Source: Bin87 sp034423575 (GTDB lineage Bacteria; Chloroflexota; Dehalococcoidia; Lucifugimonadales; UBA3495). Taken from it: a stretch of DNA of 64,000 bases. The notes beneath the pieces were generated by a model, which searched no databases, was not told where the DNA came from, and worked only from the letters and a program-made list of their open reading frames with translations. The translations under genes were made by a program, and so were the position numbers. This document shows, piece by piece, positions 34,775 through 42,789 of the stretch (its first letter is position 1; each line of letters begins with the position of its first letter). The stretch covers positions 138,647 to 202,646 of the forward strand of contig DAOUIF010000033.1 of assembly GCA_034423575.1 (NCBI GenBank). Direction: 5' to 3'.

Positions 34775-35710
34775 ATGGATATAGCGGTGATGGGAGCTGG
34801 CGGAGTGGGCGGATACTTCGGCGGGCTGCTGGCTCGCGCGGGTCACAACGTGACCTTCATCGCCCGGGGACAGCACCTGGAGGCGATCCGGCGCGATGGG
34901 CTGCGGGTGGAAAGCGGCAACGACGGCATCTTTACGGTTCCTGGCCAGGCGACTGATGATCCGACCTCGGTGGGTGCGCAGGAATTGGTGCTGTTCGCCG
35001 TAAAGATGTACGACAATGATGACGCGATACACGCCATCGGCCCGATGGTTGGGCCGGACACGATCGTGCTGACGCTGCAGAACGGAATCGACAACGGCGA
35101 GCAGTTGGTGGAGGCGTACGGCGCGGACCGAGTGATGATCGGCTCTGCCTATCTGGAGGGGCGGATCAGCGAGCCTGGCGTGGTGACGCAGGGAGGGCCC
35201 GGCGCGGCGTCCTTCGGCGAGCGGACCACGGGCATCACCGAGCGGGGAGAGCGGCTTTACGAGGTGTTTCGGGAGGCCGGTTGGCGTGTGGATCTGCTGG
35301 AGAACATGACCGGCATGTTGTGGAAGAAATTTGCGTACCTGTCGGGATCGGCCGGCGTGTGCGCCGCCAGCGGCTGCGCCTACGGCGAGCTGAGGAGCGT
35401 GCCGGAAACCAGGGCCGCCATCCAGTCGGCCATTGCCGAGGCCTTAGCGGTGGGCGAAGCGTCAGGGGCGCCTTTGGAGCCCGACTCGCTGGAATGGTCT
35501 ATGAACGCGCTGGACAACTTTCCGGCAACCGGAATGGCGTCGCTGGCGAAGGACTTCGCGGAGGGCCGCCCGGTGGAGCTGGAGGGGCTGACCGGCACGG
35601 TGCTTCGGATGGGCCGTGAACACGGCGTGCCCACGCCGGTGAACGACGCACTGTACGCTGTGCTGAAGCCAAGGGCCAACCGTATCGAGGCGGAACTGGG
35701 TCGAAATTGA
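34775..35710 (+). CDS. ApbA/PanE family 2-dehydropantoate 2-reductase-like protein
   Basis: 311 residues. NADP-binding GAGGVGGYFGG (8-18) followed by the His/Arg pattern NVTFIARG, LFAVKMYDNDDA, LTLQNGIDN and the C-terminal domain with the catalytic-type Lys in MLWKKFAYLSG. Paralogs of this family occur widely outside pantothenate synthesis; being last in an acyl-CoA operon, it may reduce another 2-keto acid. The operon ends at a terminator about 60 bases downstream. Confidence 0.9.
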   Translation: MDIAVMGAGGVGGYFGGLLARAGHNVTFIARGQHLEAIRRDGLRVESGNDGIFTVPGQATDDPTSVGAQELVLFAVKMYDNDDAIHAIGPMVGPDTIVLTLQNGIDNGEQLVEAYGADRVMIGSAYLEGRISEPGVVTQGGPGAASFGERTTGITERGERLYEVFREAGWRVDLLENMTGMLWKKFAYLSGSAGVCAASGCAYGELRSVPETRAAIQSAIAEALAVGEASGAPLEPDSLEWSMNALDNFPATGMASLAKDFAEGRPVELEGLTGTVLRMGREHGVPTPVNDALYAVLKPRANRIEAELGRN

Positions 35711-35770
35711 CACCGCCCATAGTGCGGCGACGACTGGGCGGTCGTTGCGGCGGTGACGGGTTCAGGAAAG

Positions 35771-35793
35771 CGCCGGTGAACAACCGGCGTTTT
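35771..35793 (+). terminator. Terminator of the crotonase-ligase-PanE operon
   Basis: Stem CGCCGGT (35771-35777) with ACCGGCG (35783-35789), loop GAACA, then TTTT. A second inverted repeat, CCGCCCA (35713-35719) with TGGGCGG (35735-35741), lies upstream right after the stop codon. Confidence 0.75.
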
Positions 35794-35796
35794 GTA

Positions 35797-35814
35797 TTGT
35801 GAACCCATTCACAA
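35797..35814. promoter_or_regulatory. CRP-like operator, site 1 (TGTGA-N6-TCACA)
   Basis: TTGTGAACCCATTCACAA, a perfect 7-bp inverted repeat matching the E. coli CRP consensus half-sites exactly. Its centre (35805.5) is 61.5 bases upstream of the start predicted for the TATAAT promoter, the classical class I activator position. No CRP/FNR gene is visible in this window. Confidence 0.7.
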
Positions 35815-35832
35815 AATAGGTTACGAAATACG

Positions 35833-35860
35833 TTGTATTGTGAATAAAATCACGTATAAT
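35833..35860 (+). promoter_or_regulatory. Candidate promoter P1 of the peptide ABC operon
   Basis: TTGTAT (35833-35838), 16-base spacer, perfect TATAAT (35855-35860). Operator site 2 fills the spacer. Sits in an AT-rich island unlike the GC-rich surroundings. Confidence 0.6.
35838..35855. promoter_or_regulatory. CRP-like operator, site 2 (TGTGA-N6-TCACG)
   Basis: TTGTGAATAAAATCACGT, one mismatch from the CRP consensus. It starts exactly 41 bases (four helical turns) after site 1, and the 10-base context GTATTGTGAA repeats at both sites. Its place between -35 and -10 suggests repression or autoregulation, an inference. Confidence 0.65.
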
Positions 35861-35878
35861 CTTGCATGAAAATCTGTC

Positions 35879-35907
35879 TTGACACCGTTAATGTGCATTG
35901 CTAGGCT
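35879..35907 (+). promoter_or_regulatory. Candidate promoter P2 of the peptide ABC operon
   Basis: Perfect -35 TTGACA (35879-35884), 17-base spacer, TAGGCT (35902-35907), 66 bases before the first lipoprotein ATG. Same pattern as the promoter seen before metH. Confidence 0.5.
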
Positions 35908-35972
35908 TTTTGCCACTGAAGTCCGACAGCCGATTGAAAGAGCGACTTACGGCGCTGCAAGGGGAGGGTACT

Positions 35973-37754
35973 ATGCTGAACCGTGCATCGAATCGTCTTA
36001 CCGGCCGGATATTGGCAGCGATGGCGATGATCATCGCTCTCACGGCGGTGGTGGCCTGCGGGGCCACCGCTCCAACTGAAAGCACCGCGCCCCAAACCGA
36101 CAGCCCGGTGCCGGCTCAACCGGCCGCGAGCACCTCGGGGGATTCGCCGGCGCCTACTGCGGTTCCGGCCCAGGCGGCGGGCGCGCCACAGACCTCGGAT
36201 CGGGGGATATACGGGGGGACAGTTCCCATGCAGGACTATGCCTTTCCCAACCTGATTTTCCACCCCCATGAGTTCACCAACCAGGTGAAGAACATCTCGG
36301 GCATATACAACGGGCTGCTGGAGTATGACGCCGAGACCGACGATCCTTACGATATCATCGGTGACCTGGCGGAGAGTTGGGAACTGCAGCCAGACGGGGT
36401 GACCTATGTATTCCACCTGCACGAGAACGCCATGTGGCACGACGGCTCGCCTGTCACGGCGTCAGATGTCGTTTACAGCATGGACAGCCTCGTGGACACG
36501 GAGGCCAACCGGCCGCAGACCCTGATCATCGCGCCGTACTACTCCCAGGGCAACGCCCGGGTGATTGACGACCATACGGTGGAGATCAGTACAAACAACC
36601 CCGCGCCGGATTTCGTTCCCATGCTGGCTGCGGACGCCTTCAAGATGATGTCGGAGACTTGGGGTGAATCGGGTGTGGACACCTCCAAGTGGGAGAACGG
36701 CATGGGTTCGGGCCCGTTCAAGCCGACCAGCCTGGAAAAGGACGTCTCCATCGCCCTGGAGAAAAACCAGAACTACTGGAAGGAAGGCCTACCCTACATC
36801 GACGGCAGCATCCATTACTACATCGCAGACAAAGGCACTGCGATCGGCGCTTACCGCACGGGTCAGGTGTTGATGTCAACGTGGCCAGCGACCAACCTGA
36901 GCAACACTGAAATCCTGGAACTGCAGAAGTCCGAGGCGGAAACCCTGGACGTCTACCTGATTCCTAACACCAGTCTGCTGGGCACCCTGATCAACACTAC
37001 CATCGAGCCGTTCAACGACGTGAGGGTGCGCAGGGCGATGCACCTGGCGGTGGACCGGGCGGAATTCCGCGAGATATTCGGTGGCGGCATAGCGCCCATG
37101 GGCACCCCGTTCCCGCCGGAAACCTGGTTCGGCCGCGGCGAAGAGGACGCCAGCCAAATGCCCGGTTATCGCCTGGGACCGGATGGTGGAAAACATCCGG
37201 GGGACTTAGAGGAAGCCCGTCGGCTGCTGGCGGAAGCCGGAGTGCCAGAGGGATTCAAAGTCAACATCATGGCGCGGACGGCCGTGGAATACGTTGACCT
37301 GGCCCAGTTGCTGGCCGACCAGTATCGCCGTTTCCTGGGCTGGGATGCGACCGTGCAGCCCATCGACAGCGCGACCGGCATAACACGGTACAAGGAACAG
37401 GACTACCAGATCGCGGCCCAGGGCACGGCGCTGCTGGTCGGCGAACCCGACCCAATCATCGGAAAAATATTCATGCCCGGCGGCCTGTGGATCCAGTGGT
37501 CCGGATGGGAGGCGCCGCAAAAGTTCAAGGACTGGTTTGCCGCCCAGAGCCAGGAACTGGACCGGACCAAGCGAGCGGTGATCCTGCGTGAGATGGAGGA
37601 CTATATCCTGACGGAAGACCCGGGACCGCTGCTGGTTTATTACTGGAGTTTCCGAGACCAGGTGGTGAACAAGCGCATCAAGAACTTCCATATGCCGGCG
37701 AGCCTCTGGACACAATTGAAGAACGAGCGCATCTGGTGCGACCCGGAGTGCTGA
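35973..37754 (+). CDS. Peptide-type ABC transporter substrate-binding lipoprotein, copy 1
   Basis: 593 residues of SBP_bac_5 (cluster C, dipeptide/oligopeptide/nickel class). N-terminal hydrophobic signal ending in lipobox VVAC with lipidated C29, then a Ser/Thr/Pro/Ala-rich linker to about 75, then the binding domain with LAESWELQPDGVTYVFHLHENAMWHDGSPVTASDV-type motif, ending near a cysteine pair (IWCDPEC). ATG at 35973 has GGGGAGGG upstream; the 25 additional in-frame codons before it are not a signal peptide. Near-identical in length and sequence to the next gene. Confidence 0.95.
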   Translation: MLNRASNRLTGRILAAMAMIIALTAVVACGATAPTESTAPQTDSPVPAQPAASTSGDSPAPTAVPAQAAGAPQTSDRGIYGGTVPMQDYAFPNLIFHPHEFTNQVKNISGIYNGLLEYDAETDDPYDIIGDLAESWELQPDGVTYVFHLHENAMWHDGSPVTASDVVYSMDSLVDTEANRPQTLIIAPYYSQGNARVIDDHTVEISTNNPAPDFVPMLAADAFKMMSETWGESGVDTSKWENGMGSGPFKPTSLEKDVSIALEKNQNYWKEGLPYIDGSIHYYIADKGTAIGAYRTGQVLMSTWPATNLSNTEILELQKSEAETLDVYLIPNTSLLGTLINTTIEPFNDVRVRRAMHLAVDRAEFREIFGGGIAPMGTPFPPETWFGRGEEDASQMPGYRLGPDGGKHPGDLEEARRLLAEAGVPEGFKVNIMARTAVEYVDLAQLLADQYRRFLGWDATVQPIDSATGITRYKEQDYQIAAQGTALLVGEPDPIIGKIFMPGGLWIQWSGWEAPQKFKDWFAAQSQELDRTKRAVILREMEDYILTEDPGPLLVYYWSFRDQVVNKRIKNFHMPASLWTQLKNERIWCDPEC

Positions 37755-37818
37755 AGGAAGGCAGTTCCGGAGTCGATAGAGGATCGGATGGTGATGTCTT
37801 GACGCAAGGAGGATTCCC

Positions 37819-39600
37819 ATGCTGGGCCGCTCGTTGAAATTCATTGCCCATAGGGTATTTATCACCCTGGCTGTTGCGATGGCGCTGTCGGCGGTGGTCG
37901 CCTGCGGTGCGACGGCTCCCACCGATAGCACCGCTCCCGCCGCGGATACCGCTCCAGTAGCGCAGCCGGCGGCGAGTACGTCGGGCGACAGTCCGGCGCC
38001 CACCGCCATTCCGGCGCAAGCCAACGAGGCTGCACAGACGGCCGACAGGGGCAAGTACGGCGGGATCGTGCCCATGCACGATTACGCCTTCCCCAACCTG
38101 ATCTGGCATCCCCATGAGTTTTCAAACCAGTTCAAGAACAACTCCGCGATCTACAACGGGTTGATCGAATACAACGCGGAGACCGACGATCCCTACGACA
38201 TCCGGGGGGATCTGGCGGAAAGTTGGGAGCTGCAGCCCGATGGCGTGACCTACGTGTTCCACCTGCACGAGCATGCGATGTGGCACGACGGGACCCCGGT
38301 CACAGCCGTGGACGTGGTTCACAGCATGGATAGCCTGGTCAACACCGAGGAGAGCCGGCCACAGACGTTGATCATCGCTCCCTATTATTCCGCCGGGAAC
38401 GCGCGGGTGATCGACGACTATACCGTGGAGATCAAGACCAACAACCCGGCGCCGGACTTCATTCCCATGCTGGCCGCCGACGCGTTCAAGATGATGTCCA
38501 AAACCTGGGACGAGTCGGGAGTGGACACGTCCAAGTGGGAAAACGGGATGGGGTCCGGGCCATTTGTTCCCACCAAGCTGGAGAAGGACGTGTCAATCGA
38601 GCTGGCCCGGCACGAAGATTACTGGAAAGAAGGCCTTCCGTACATTGACGGGATCATCCATCACTACATAGCGGACAAGGGCACGGCTATCGGTGCGTAC
38701 CGGACCCAGCAGGTTCTGATGACCACGTTCCCGGTGACCAACCTGAGCAACACTGAAATCCTGGAGTTGGAAGAAGCCGAGGCCGATATCCTAGATGTGT
38801 ACCTCATTCCGAACACCAGTTTGCTGGGAACGCTGATCAACACCACCATCGAACCGTTCAATGACGTCAGGGTGCGTCGCGCGATGCACCTTGCCGTGGA
38901 CCGCGCCGAATTCCGTACCATATTTGGCGGAGGCATAGCCCCGGTTGGCACGCCGCTCCCGCCGGATACTTGGTTTGGCCGTACCGAGGAAGAAGCTCTC
39001 CAACTGCCCGGTTTCCGGAGTGAGGCCGACGGCAGCAAGCATCAGGGCGACATTGAAGAAGCCAAGAGGTTGCTGGCCGAGGCCGGCGTCCCCGAAGGGT
39101 TCCAGGTTGACATTATGGCCCGAACGGCTGTCGAGTACGTCGACCTAGCGCAATTGCTGGCGGACCAATTCCGGCGCTACCTGGGCTGGGAAGCCACCGT
39201 CAAGCCGATCGACAGCGCGACGGGCTTCAGCCGGTACAAGGAGCACGACTACCAGATTGCCGCCCAGGGGACGGCTCTCTTGCTGGGTGAGCCTGATCCC
39301 ATCATCGGCAAAATCTTCATGCCCGGCGGGCTGTGGATCCAATGGTCCGGATGGGAGGCGCCCCAGGAGTTCCAGGACTGGTTCAATGCCCAGAGCCAGG
39401 AGCTTGACCGGGCCAAGCGGGCGGCGATCCTCAGGGAGATGGAAGACTGGATGCTCACCGTGGATCCGGGGCCACTGCTGGTGTATTACTGGAGCTTCCG
39501 AGACCAGATCGTGAATAAGCAGATCCAGAACTACCACATGCCGGTGAGCCTGTGGGTGCAGTTGAAGCACGAATACATCTGGTGCGACCCGGCGTGCTGA
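37819..39600 (+). CDS. Peptide-type ABC transporter substrate-binding lipoprotein, copy 2
   Basis: 593 residues, co-linear paralog of the preceding gene with the same C29 lipobox (AVVAC), linker and cysteine-containing C-terminus (IWCDPAC). Differences are scattered over the whole length and change charge at several positions (for example KHQGD versus KHPGD and ARHED versus EKNQN), so the copies have diverged by more than recent duplication and may bind different ligands. AGGAGG precedes the ATG. Followed by the two permeases. Confidence 0.95.
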   Translation: MLGRSLKFIAHRVFITLAVAMALSAVVACGATAPTDSTAPAADTAPVAQPAASTSGDSPAPTAIPAQANEAAQTADRGKYGGIVPMHDYAFPNLIWHPHEFSNQFKNNSAIYNGLIEYNAETDDPYDIRGDLAESWELQPDGVTYVFHLHEHAMWHDGTPVTAVDVVHSMDSLVNTEESRPQTLIIAPYYSAGNARVIDDYTVEIKTNNPAPDFIPMLAADAFKMMSKTWDESGVDTSKWENGMGSGPFVPTKLEKDVSIELARHEDYWKEGLPYIDGIIHHYIADKGTAIGAYRTQQVLMTTFPVTNLSNTEILELEEAEADILDVYLIPNTSLLGTLINTTIEPFNDVRVRRAMHLAVDRAEFRTIFGGGIAPVGTPLPPDTWFGRTEEEALQLPGFRSEADGSKHQGDIEEAKRLLAEAGVPEGFQVDIMARTAVEYVDLAQLLADQFRRYLGWEATVKPIDSATGFSRYKEHDYQIAAQGTALLLGEPDPIIGKIFMPGGLWIQWSGWEAPQEFQDWFNAQSQELDRAKRAAILREMEDWMLTVDPGPLLVYYWSFRDQIVNKQIQNYHMPVSLWVQLKHEYIWCDPAC

Positions 39601-39688
39601 GCGGATACGGGCTAACGGAACCCGAGGGAGAACCATGGACTACGGCCAACCGCGCCGGCGGGAATTTGGCAGAGGCTGAGGAGAAGCT

Positions 39689-40648
39689 ATGAATACCTAC
39701 GTCATCAAACGCTTCATGCTCTTCATCCCGACGCTCATCCTCGTCACGCTCATGGTGTTTGCGTTGATGCGGTTGGTGCCCGGCGATCCGGCCGAGCTGC
39801 TTTTGATGGGATTCGAGGGCGACGGGCAATTCTCCGAGCAGCAGCTGGCCGACCTGCGGGCCAAACTGGGCACTGACCGGCCGCTCGCCATCCAGTACCT
39901 GAGTTGGATCTGGGGGATGCTCCGCGGAGATTTCGGTGTGTCGATGTATTTCGACACTCCGATATCAGAGGACCTTGCTGCCAAGCTGCCGATCACGCTG
40001 GAATTGTCGGCGCTGGCGTTGATGTTAGCGTTCGTGGTGGCCGTCCCGCTTGGCGTCTTATCGGCGGTGCGGCAGGACACGATTGCGGATTACGCGTCGA
40101 GAATAATAGCCATTGCCGGCGTGGCCATGCCGACGTTCTGGATCGGCATCCTGGTGGTGTACTTCCTGGTTACGTGGTTCGACTGGTTACCGCCGCTAGG
40201 GTACGCCAACCTGTGGAAGGACCCGTGGACCAACTTGCAGCAGATGTTCTTCCCGGCGGTGGCGTTGGGGTTCTACAACATGGCGCTGGTCGCCCGCGTG
40301 ACCCGCTCGTCGATGCTGGAGGTCTTCCGGGAGGACTACATCCGCACGGCGCGGTCCAAGGGCCTGCGGGAGAGGGCGGTGATCATCAGGCACGCGCTGA
40401 AGAATGCGTTCCTGCCGATTCTCACCATATCGGGCTGGCAGGTGGGAAGGCTGATAGCGGGGACGGTGGTCATCGAGACGATCTTCCTAGTGCCCGGGAT
40501 GGGTCGTCTGCTGGTGGACAGCATCCTGCATCGCGACTACACCATGATCCAGAGCATCGTGATGGTGATCGCGTTCATGGTTCTGGCGCTGAACCTGATC
40601 GTCGACCTCCTCTACGCCTGGCTGGACCCACGGATACGCTACGAGTAA
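39689..40648 (+). CDS. ABC transporter permease, DppB-type
   Basis: 319 residues with six predicted transmembrane helices; N-terminal MNTYVIKRFMLFIPTLILVTLMVFALMR-type start, the periplasmic region PGDPAELLLMG, and the cytoplasmic EAA loop REDYIRTARSKGLRERAVIIRHALKNA that couples to the ATPase. Forms a heterodimeric channel with the next gene. Preceded by GAGGAGAAG. Confidence 0.95.
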   Translation: MNTYVIKRFMLFIPTLILVTLMVFALMRLVPGDPAELLLMGFEGDGQFSEQQLADLRAKLGTDRPLAIQYLSWIWGMLRGDFGVSMYFDTPISEDLAAKLPITLELSALALMLAFVVAVPLGVLSAVRQDTIADYASRIIAIAGVAMPTFWIGILVVYFLVTWFDWLPPLGYANLWKDPWTNLQQMFFPAVALGFYNMALVARVTRSSMLEVFREDYIRTARSKGLRERAVIIRHALKNAFLPILTISGWQVGRLIAGTVVIETIFLVPGMGRLLVDSILHRDYTMIQSIVMVIAFMVLALNLIVDLLYAWLDPRIRYE

Positions 40649-40699
40649 ACGCTTTCGCTTCGCAGATCAGGACCGCAGTCTCCGGCGAGGAACAGGAAG

Positions 40700-41614
40700 A
40701 TGGCCCAGGAAGCAACGGGAGTATTGGCACCCACCGAGTCGGTTAGCTCGGGGATGCGACCCAAACGAACGGTTTGGGAGAACATAATCAACTTCGCCCA
40801 GCGCAAGCCGCTGGGAGCGTTCGGCGCCGTGGTCGTCATAATCCTTGTGGTCGTCGCAATTTTGGCGCCAGTCGTGGCAACGGACGACCCGAAGCTGACC
40901 AACGCGGCCTACCGCTTCAACCCGCCCAATGCCGAGACCTGGCTGGGAGGAGACCAGATCGGCCGGGATGTGTACAGCCGGCTGGTCTACGGCACGCGGA
41001 TCTCGCTGGTGGTTGGCCTCTTGAGCGTGTTCTTCGGAGTAACCATCGGATCGTTCATCGGGATTGTCAGCGGCTACTTTGGAGGCATCACCGACCTGGT
41101 GATCCAGCGGATCATGGACGCCATGATGTCGTTCCCGGCGTTGATCCTGGCATTAGCGATAATGGCCATCCTGGGCGCTTCGGTGACCAACGTGGTCATT
41201 GCGCTGAGCGCGGTGTTCATTCCCGGCGCGGCGCGGACGATCCGTTCGCAGGCGCTGAGCATCAAGGAAGTAGACTACGTGCTGGCGGCGCGGGCCGTGG
41301 GCGCCGGGGACTGGCGCATCATTTTGGGGCACATGGCGCCGAACTGCGCCGCCACGTTCATCGTGCTGGCAAGCATCTCGTTGGGTTGGGCGATCGTGGT
41401 GGAAGCGTCGCTGAGCTTCCTGGGCGTGGGGATTCCGCCGGACGTTCCGTCGTGGGGCGGCATGCTGAACGGCGTGGCGCAGAACTCGCTGGACGTGGCG
41501 CCGTGGCTGGGGGTATTCCCGGGTTTGGCCATCGCGATCACGGTGTTCGCAGTGAACCTGCTTGGCGATGCGCTGCGGGACGTGCTGGACCCGAGGATGC
41601 GCGGAGCGAATTAA
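40700..41614 (+). CDS. ABC transporter permease, DppC-type
   Basis: 304 residues. N-terminal hydrophilic stretch, LGAFGAVVVIILVVVAILAPVV first helix, then WLGGDQIGRDVYSRLVYGTRISL typical of DppC/OppC and an EAA loop KEVDYVLAARAVGAGDWRIILGH. The operon ends at a bidirectional terminator immediately afterwards: no DppD/DppF ATPases are encoded here. Confidence 0.95.
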   Translation: MAQEATGVLAPTESVSSGMRPKRTVWENIINFAQRKPLGAFGAVVVIILVVVAILAPVVATDDPKLTNAAYRFNPPNAETWLGGDQIGRDVYSRLVYGTRISLVVGLLSVFFGVTIGSFIGIVSGYFGGITDLVIQRIMDAMMSFPALILALAIMAILGASVTNVVIALSAVFIPGAARTIRSQALSIKEVDYVLAARAVGAGDWRIILGHMAPNCAATFIVLASISLGWAIVVEASLSFLGVGIPPDVPSWGGMLNGVAQNSLDVAPWLGVFPGLAIAITVFAVNLLGDALRDVLDPRMRGAN

Positions 41615-41640
41615 GCCACATCGTCGGCGCGGCGATGCGA

Positions 41641-41674
41641 AAAAATGGGGAGGGTTCACAACCCTCCCCGTTTT
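41641..41674. terminator. Bidirectional terminator between the ABC operon and the EthD-like gene
   Basis: Ten-bp stem GGGGAGGGTT (41647-41656) with AACCCTCCCC (41660-41669), loop CAC, A5 on the left side and GTTTT on the right, so it can act on both strands. Confidence 0.85.
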
Positions 41675-41688
41675 ACGTGCCGGTACGT

Positions 41689-42054
41689 CTAGGCTTCCGG
41701 GTAGGTGAGCTTCATCAGGACGTGGCGGCGATTCTTGGTGTGGGGGCGTACGTGTTCCGGCCAGCGGCCGGCGTCGACGGCCTCGGCCCACTCTGGGCTG
41801 GTCAGCACTTCCGGGTTTTCGATCTGGTAGACCGCGTGATGCTTGGGCGTGCCTGGGATCTCGATCTCCTGGATCTGTCCTCCCATTGCCATGAGGAGGC
41901 GGTGGGTCTCGTAGCGGGTGACCCCCACGACCCCGGGGGTCTCGTTGAGCAGCGGGCAGTGCTCGGTGTTGTAGACCTCGTTGAACAGCGCCTCGCGGTC
42001 GGGGTCGATGTCCATGCTGGCAATGAACAGGTACTTGGAATGCAGGTCTGCCAT
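41689..42054 (-). CDS. EthD-like dimeric alpha/beta-barrel protein
   Basis: 121 residues. KYLFIASMDIDPDREALFNEVYNTEHCPLLNETPGVVGVTRYE has the look of the EthD/DUF4286-like small ferredoxin-fold domains, which include degradation-associated accessory proteins. GGAGG precedes the ATG at 42054. The assignment is fold-level only; function unknown. Confidence 0.6.
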   Translation of the reverse strand: MADLHSKYLFIASMDIDPDREALFNEVYNTEHCPLLNETPGVVGVTRYETHRLLMAMGGQIQEIEIPGTPKHHAVYQIENPEVLTSPEWAEAVDAGRWPEHVRPHTKNRRHVLMKLTYPEA

Positions 42055-42071
42055 GGTGGCGCCTCCGTTGG

Positions 42072-42722
42072 TCAGTGTGAGTGGTGCAGCAGCTGCGCGG
42101 CGATGGCCCAGTCGGAACGGGCGGCGGTCATGTCGCCGAAGTTGGAGCGGGCCCTACCACGAGCGACATAAGCTTCGGCGTAGCGATCGTCGAGACGGAT
42201 GGCGTTATCGAACTCGGCCACGGCGGCGTGGTTGTCGCCGGAGTCCCGCAGGGCCAGGCCTCGCCAGTAATGGGCGGATGGATCGTCCGGTTCGTGCTCC
42301 ACGGATCGCCTCAAGTCTTCCGCGGCTTCGGCCAGGAAACCCAGCTTGTACCGGGCGATGCCCCTGACGCGCCAGGCGCGAGGCAGGCCGGGCTCGAGTT
42401 CCAACGTTCGGGTTGCGTCGGTCTCAGCTGCGGGCCAGTCGGACCGGTCCAGGTGGATGGCGCCGCGTTCGAGCCAAGCACCGGCGAGGCCTGAGTCCAG
42501 CGTGATGCCCGCGTCCAGATCGGCCAGCGCCGCATCGGTGCGGCCCAGCATGATCAAGCACCGGCCCCGGAGCAGGCGCAAGTCAGCGGCGGTGGGCGAC
42601 GCTAGCAACGCCAGGTCGAGGTCGGCGAGAGCGGCGCGTGGGTTGCCGTTGGCAATGTGCGCTTGGGCGCTCCGCATGTGTTCGGTAACCGACGGGGAGC
42701 GGTTTCGCTCGGCGCGCTGCAT
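42072..42722 (-). CDS. TPR-repeat protein
   Basis: 216 residues of tandem tetratricopeptide repeats of 34 residues (ANGNPRAALADLDLALLASPTAADLRLLRGR, then LGRTDAALADLDAGITLD, RSDWPAAETDATRTLELEPG, LGFLAEAAEDLRRSVEHEPDD, and a last SGDNHAAVAEFDNAIRLDDRYAEAYVARGRA unit). No signal peptide. ATG at 42722; the frame runs open to 42971 inside the next gene but is a shadow there. Confidence 0.85.
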   Translation of the reverse strand: MQRAERNRSPSVTEHMRSAQAHIANGNPRAALADLDLALLASPTAADLRLLRGRCLIMLGRTDAALADLDAGITLDSGLAGAWLERGAIHLDRSDWPAAETDATRTLELEPGLPRAWRVRGIARYKLGFLAEAAEDLRRSVEHEPDDPSAHYWRGLALRDSGDNHAAVAEFDNAIRLDDRYAEAYVARGRARSNFGDMTAARSDWAIAAQLLHHSH

Positions 42723-42789
42723 AGTTGGGAGCTCGGGTATGGCAAGGGGCGACCTGGTAGGGCCGCCCCAGAACTGCCGTGACGGTGGA

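Noticed and set aside
35711..35972. Possible small gene in the AT-rich leader before the ABC operon
   Set aside because: The stretch contains terminators, operators and promoters, and no reading frame with a ribosome binding site.
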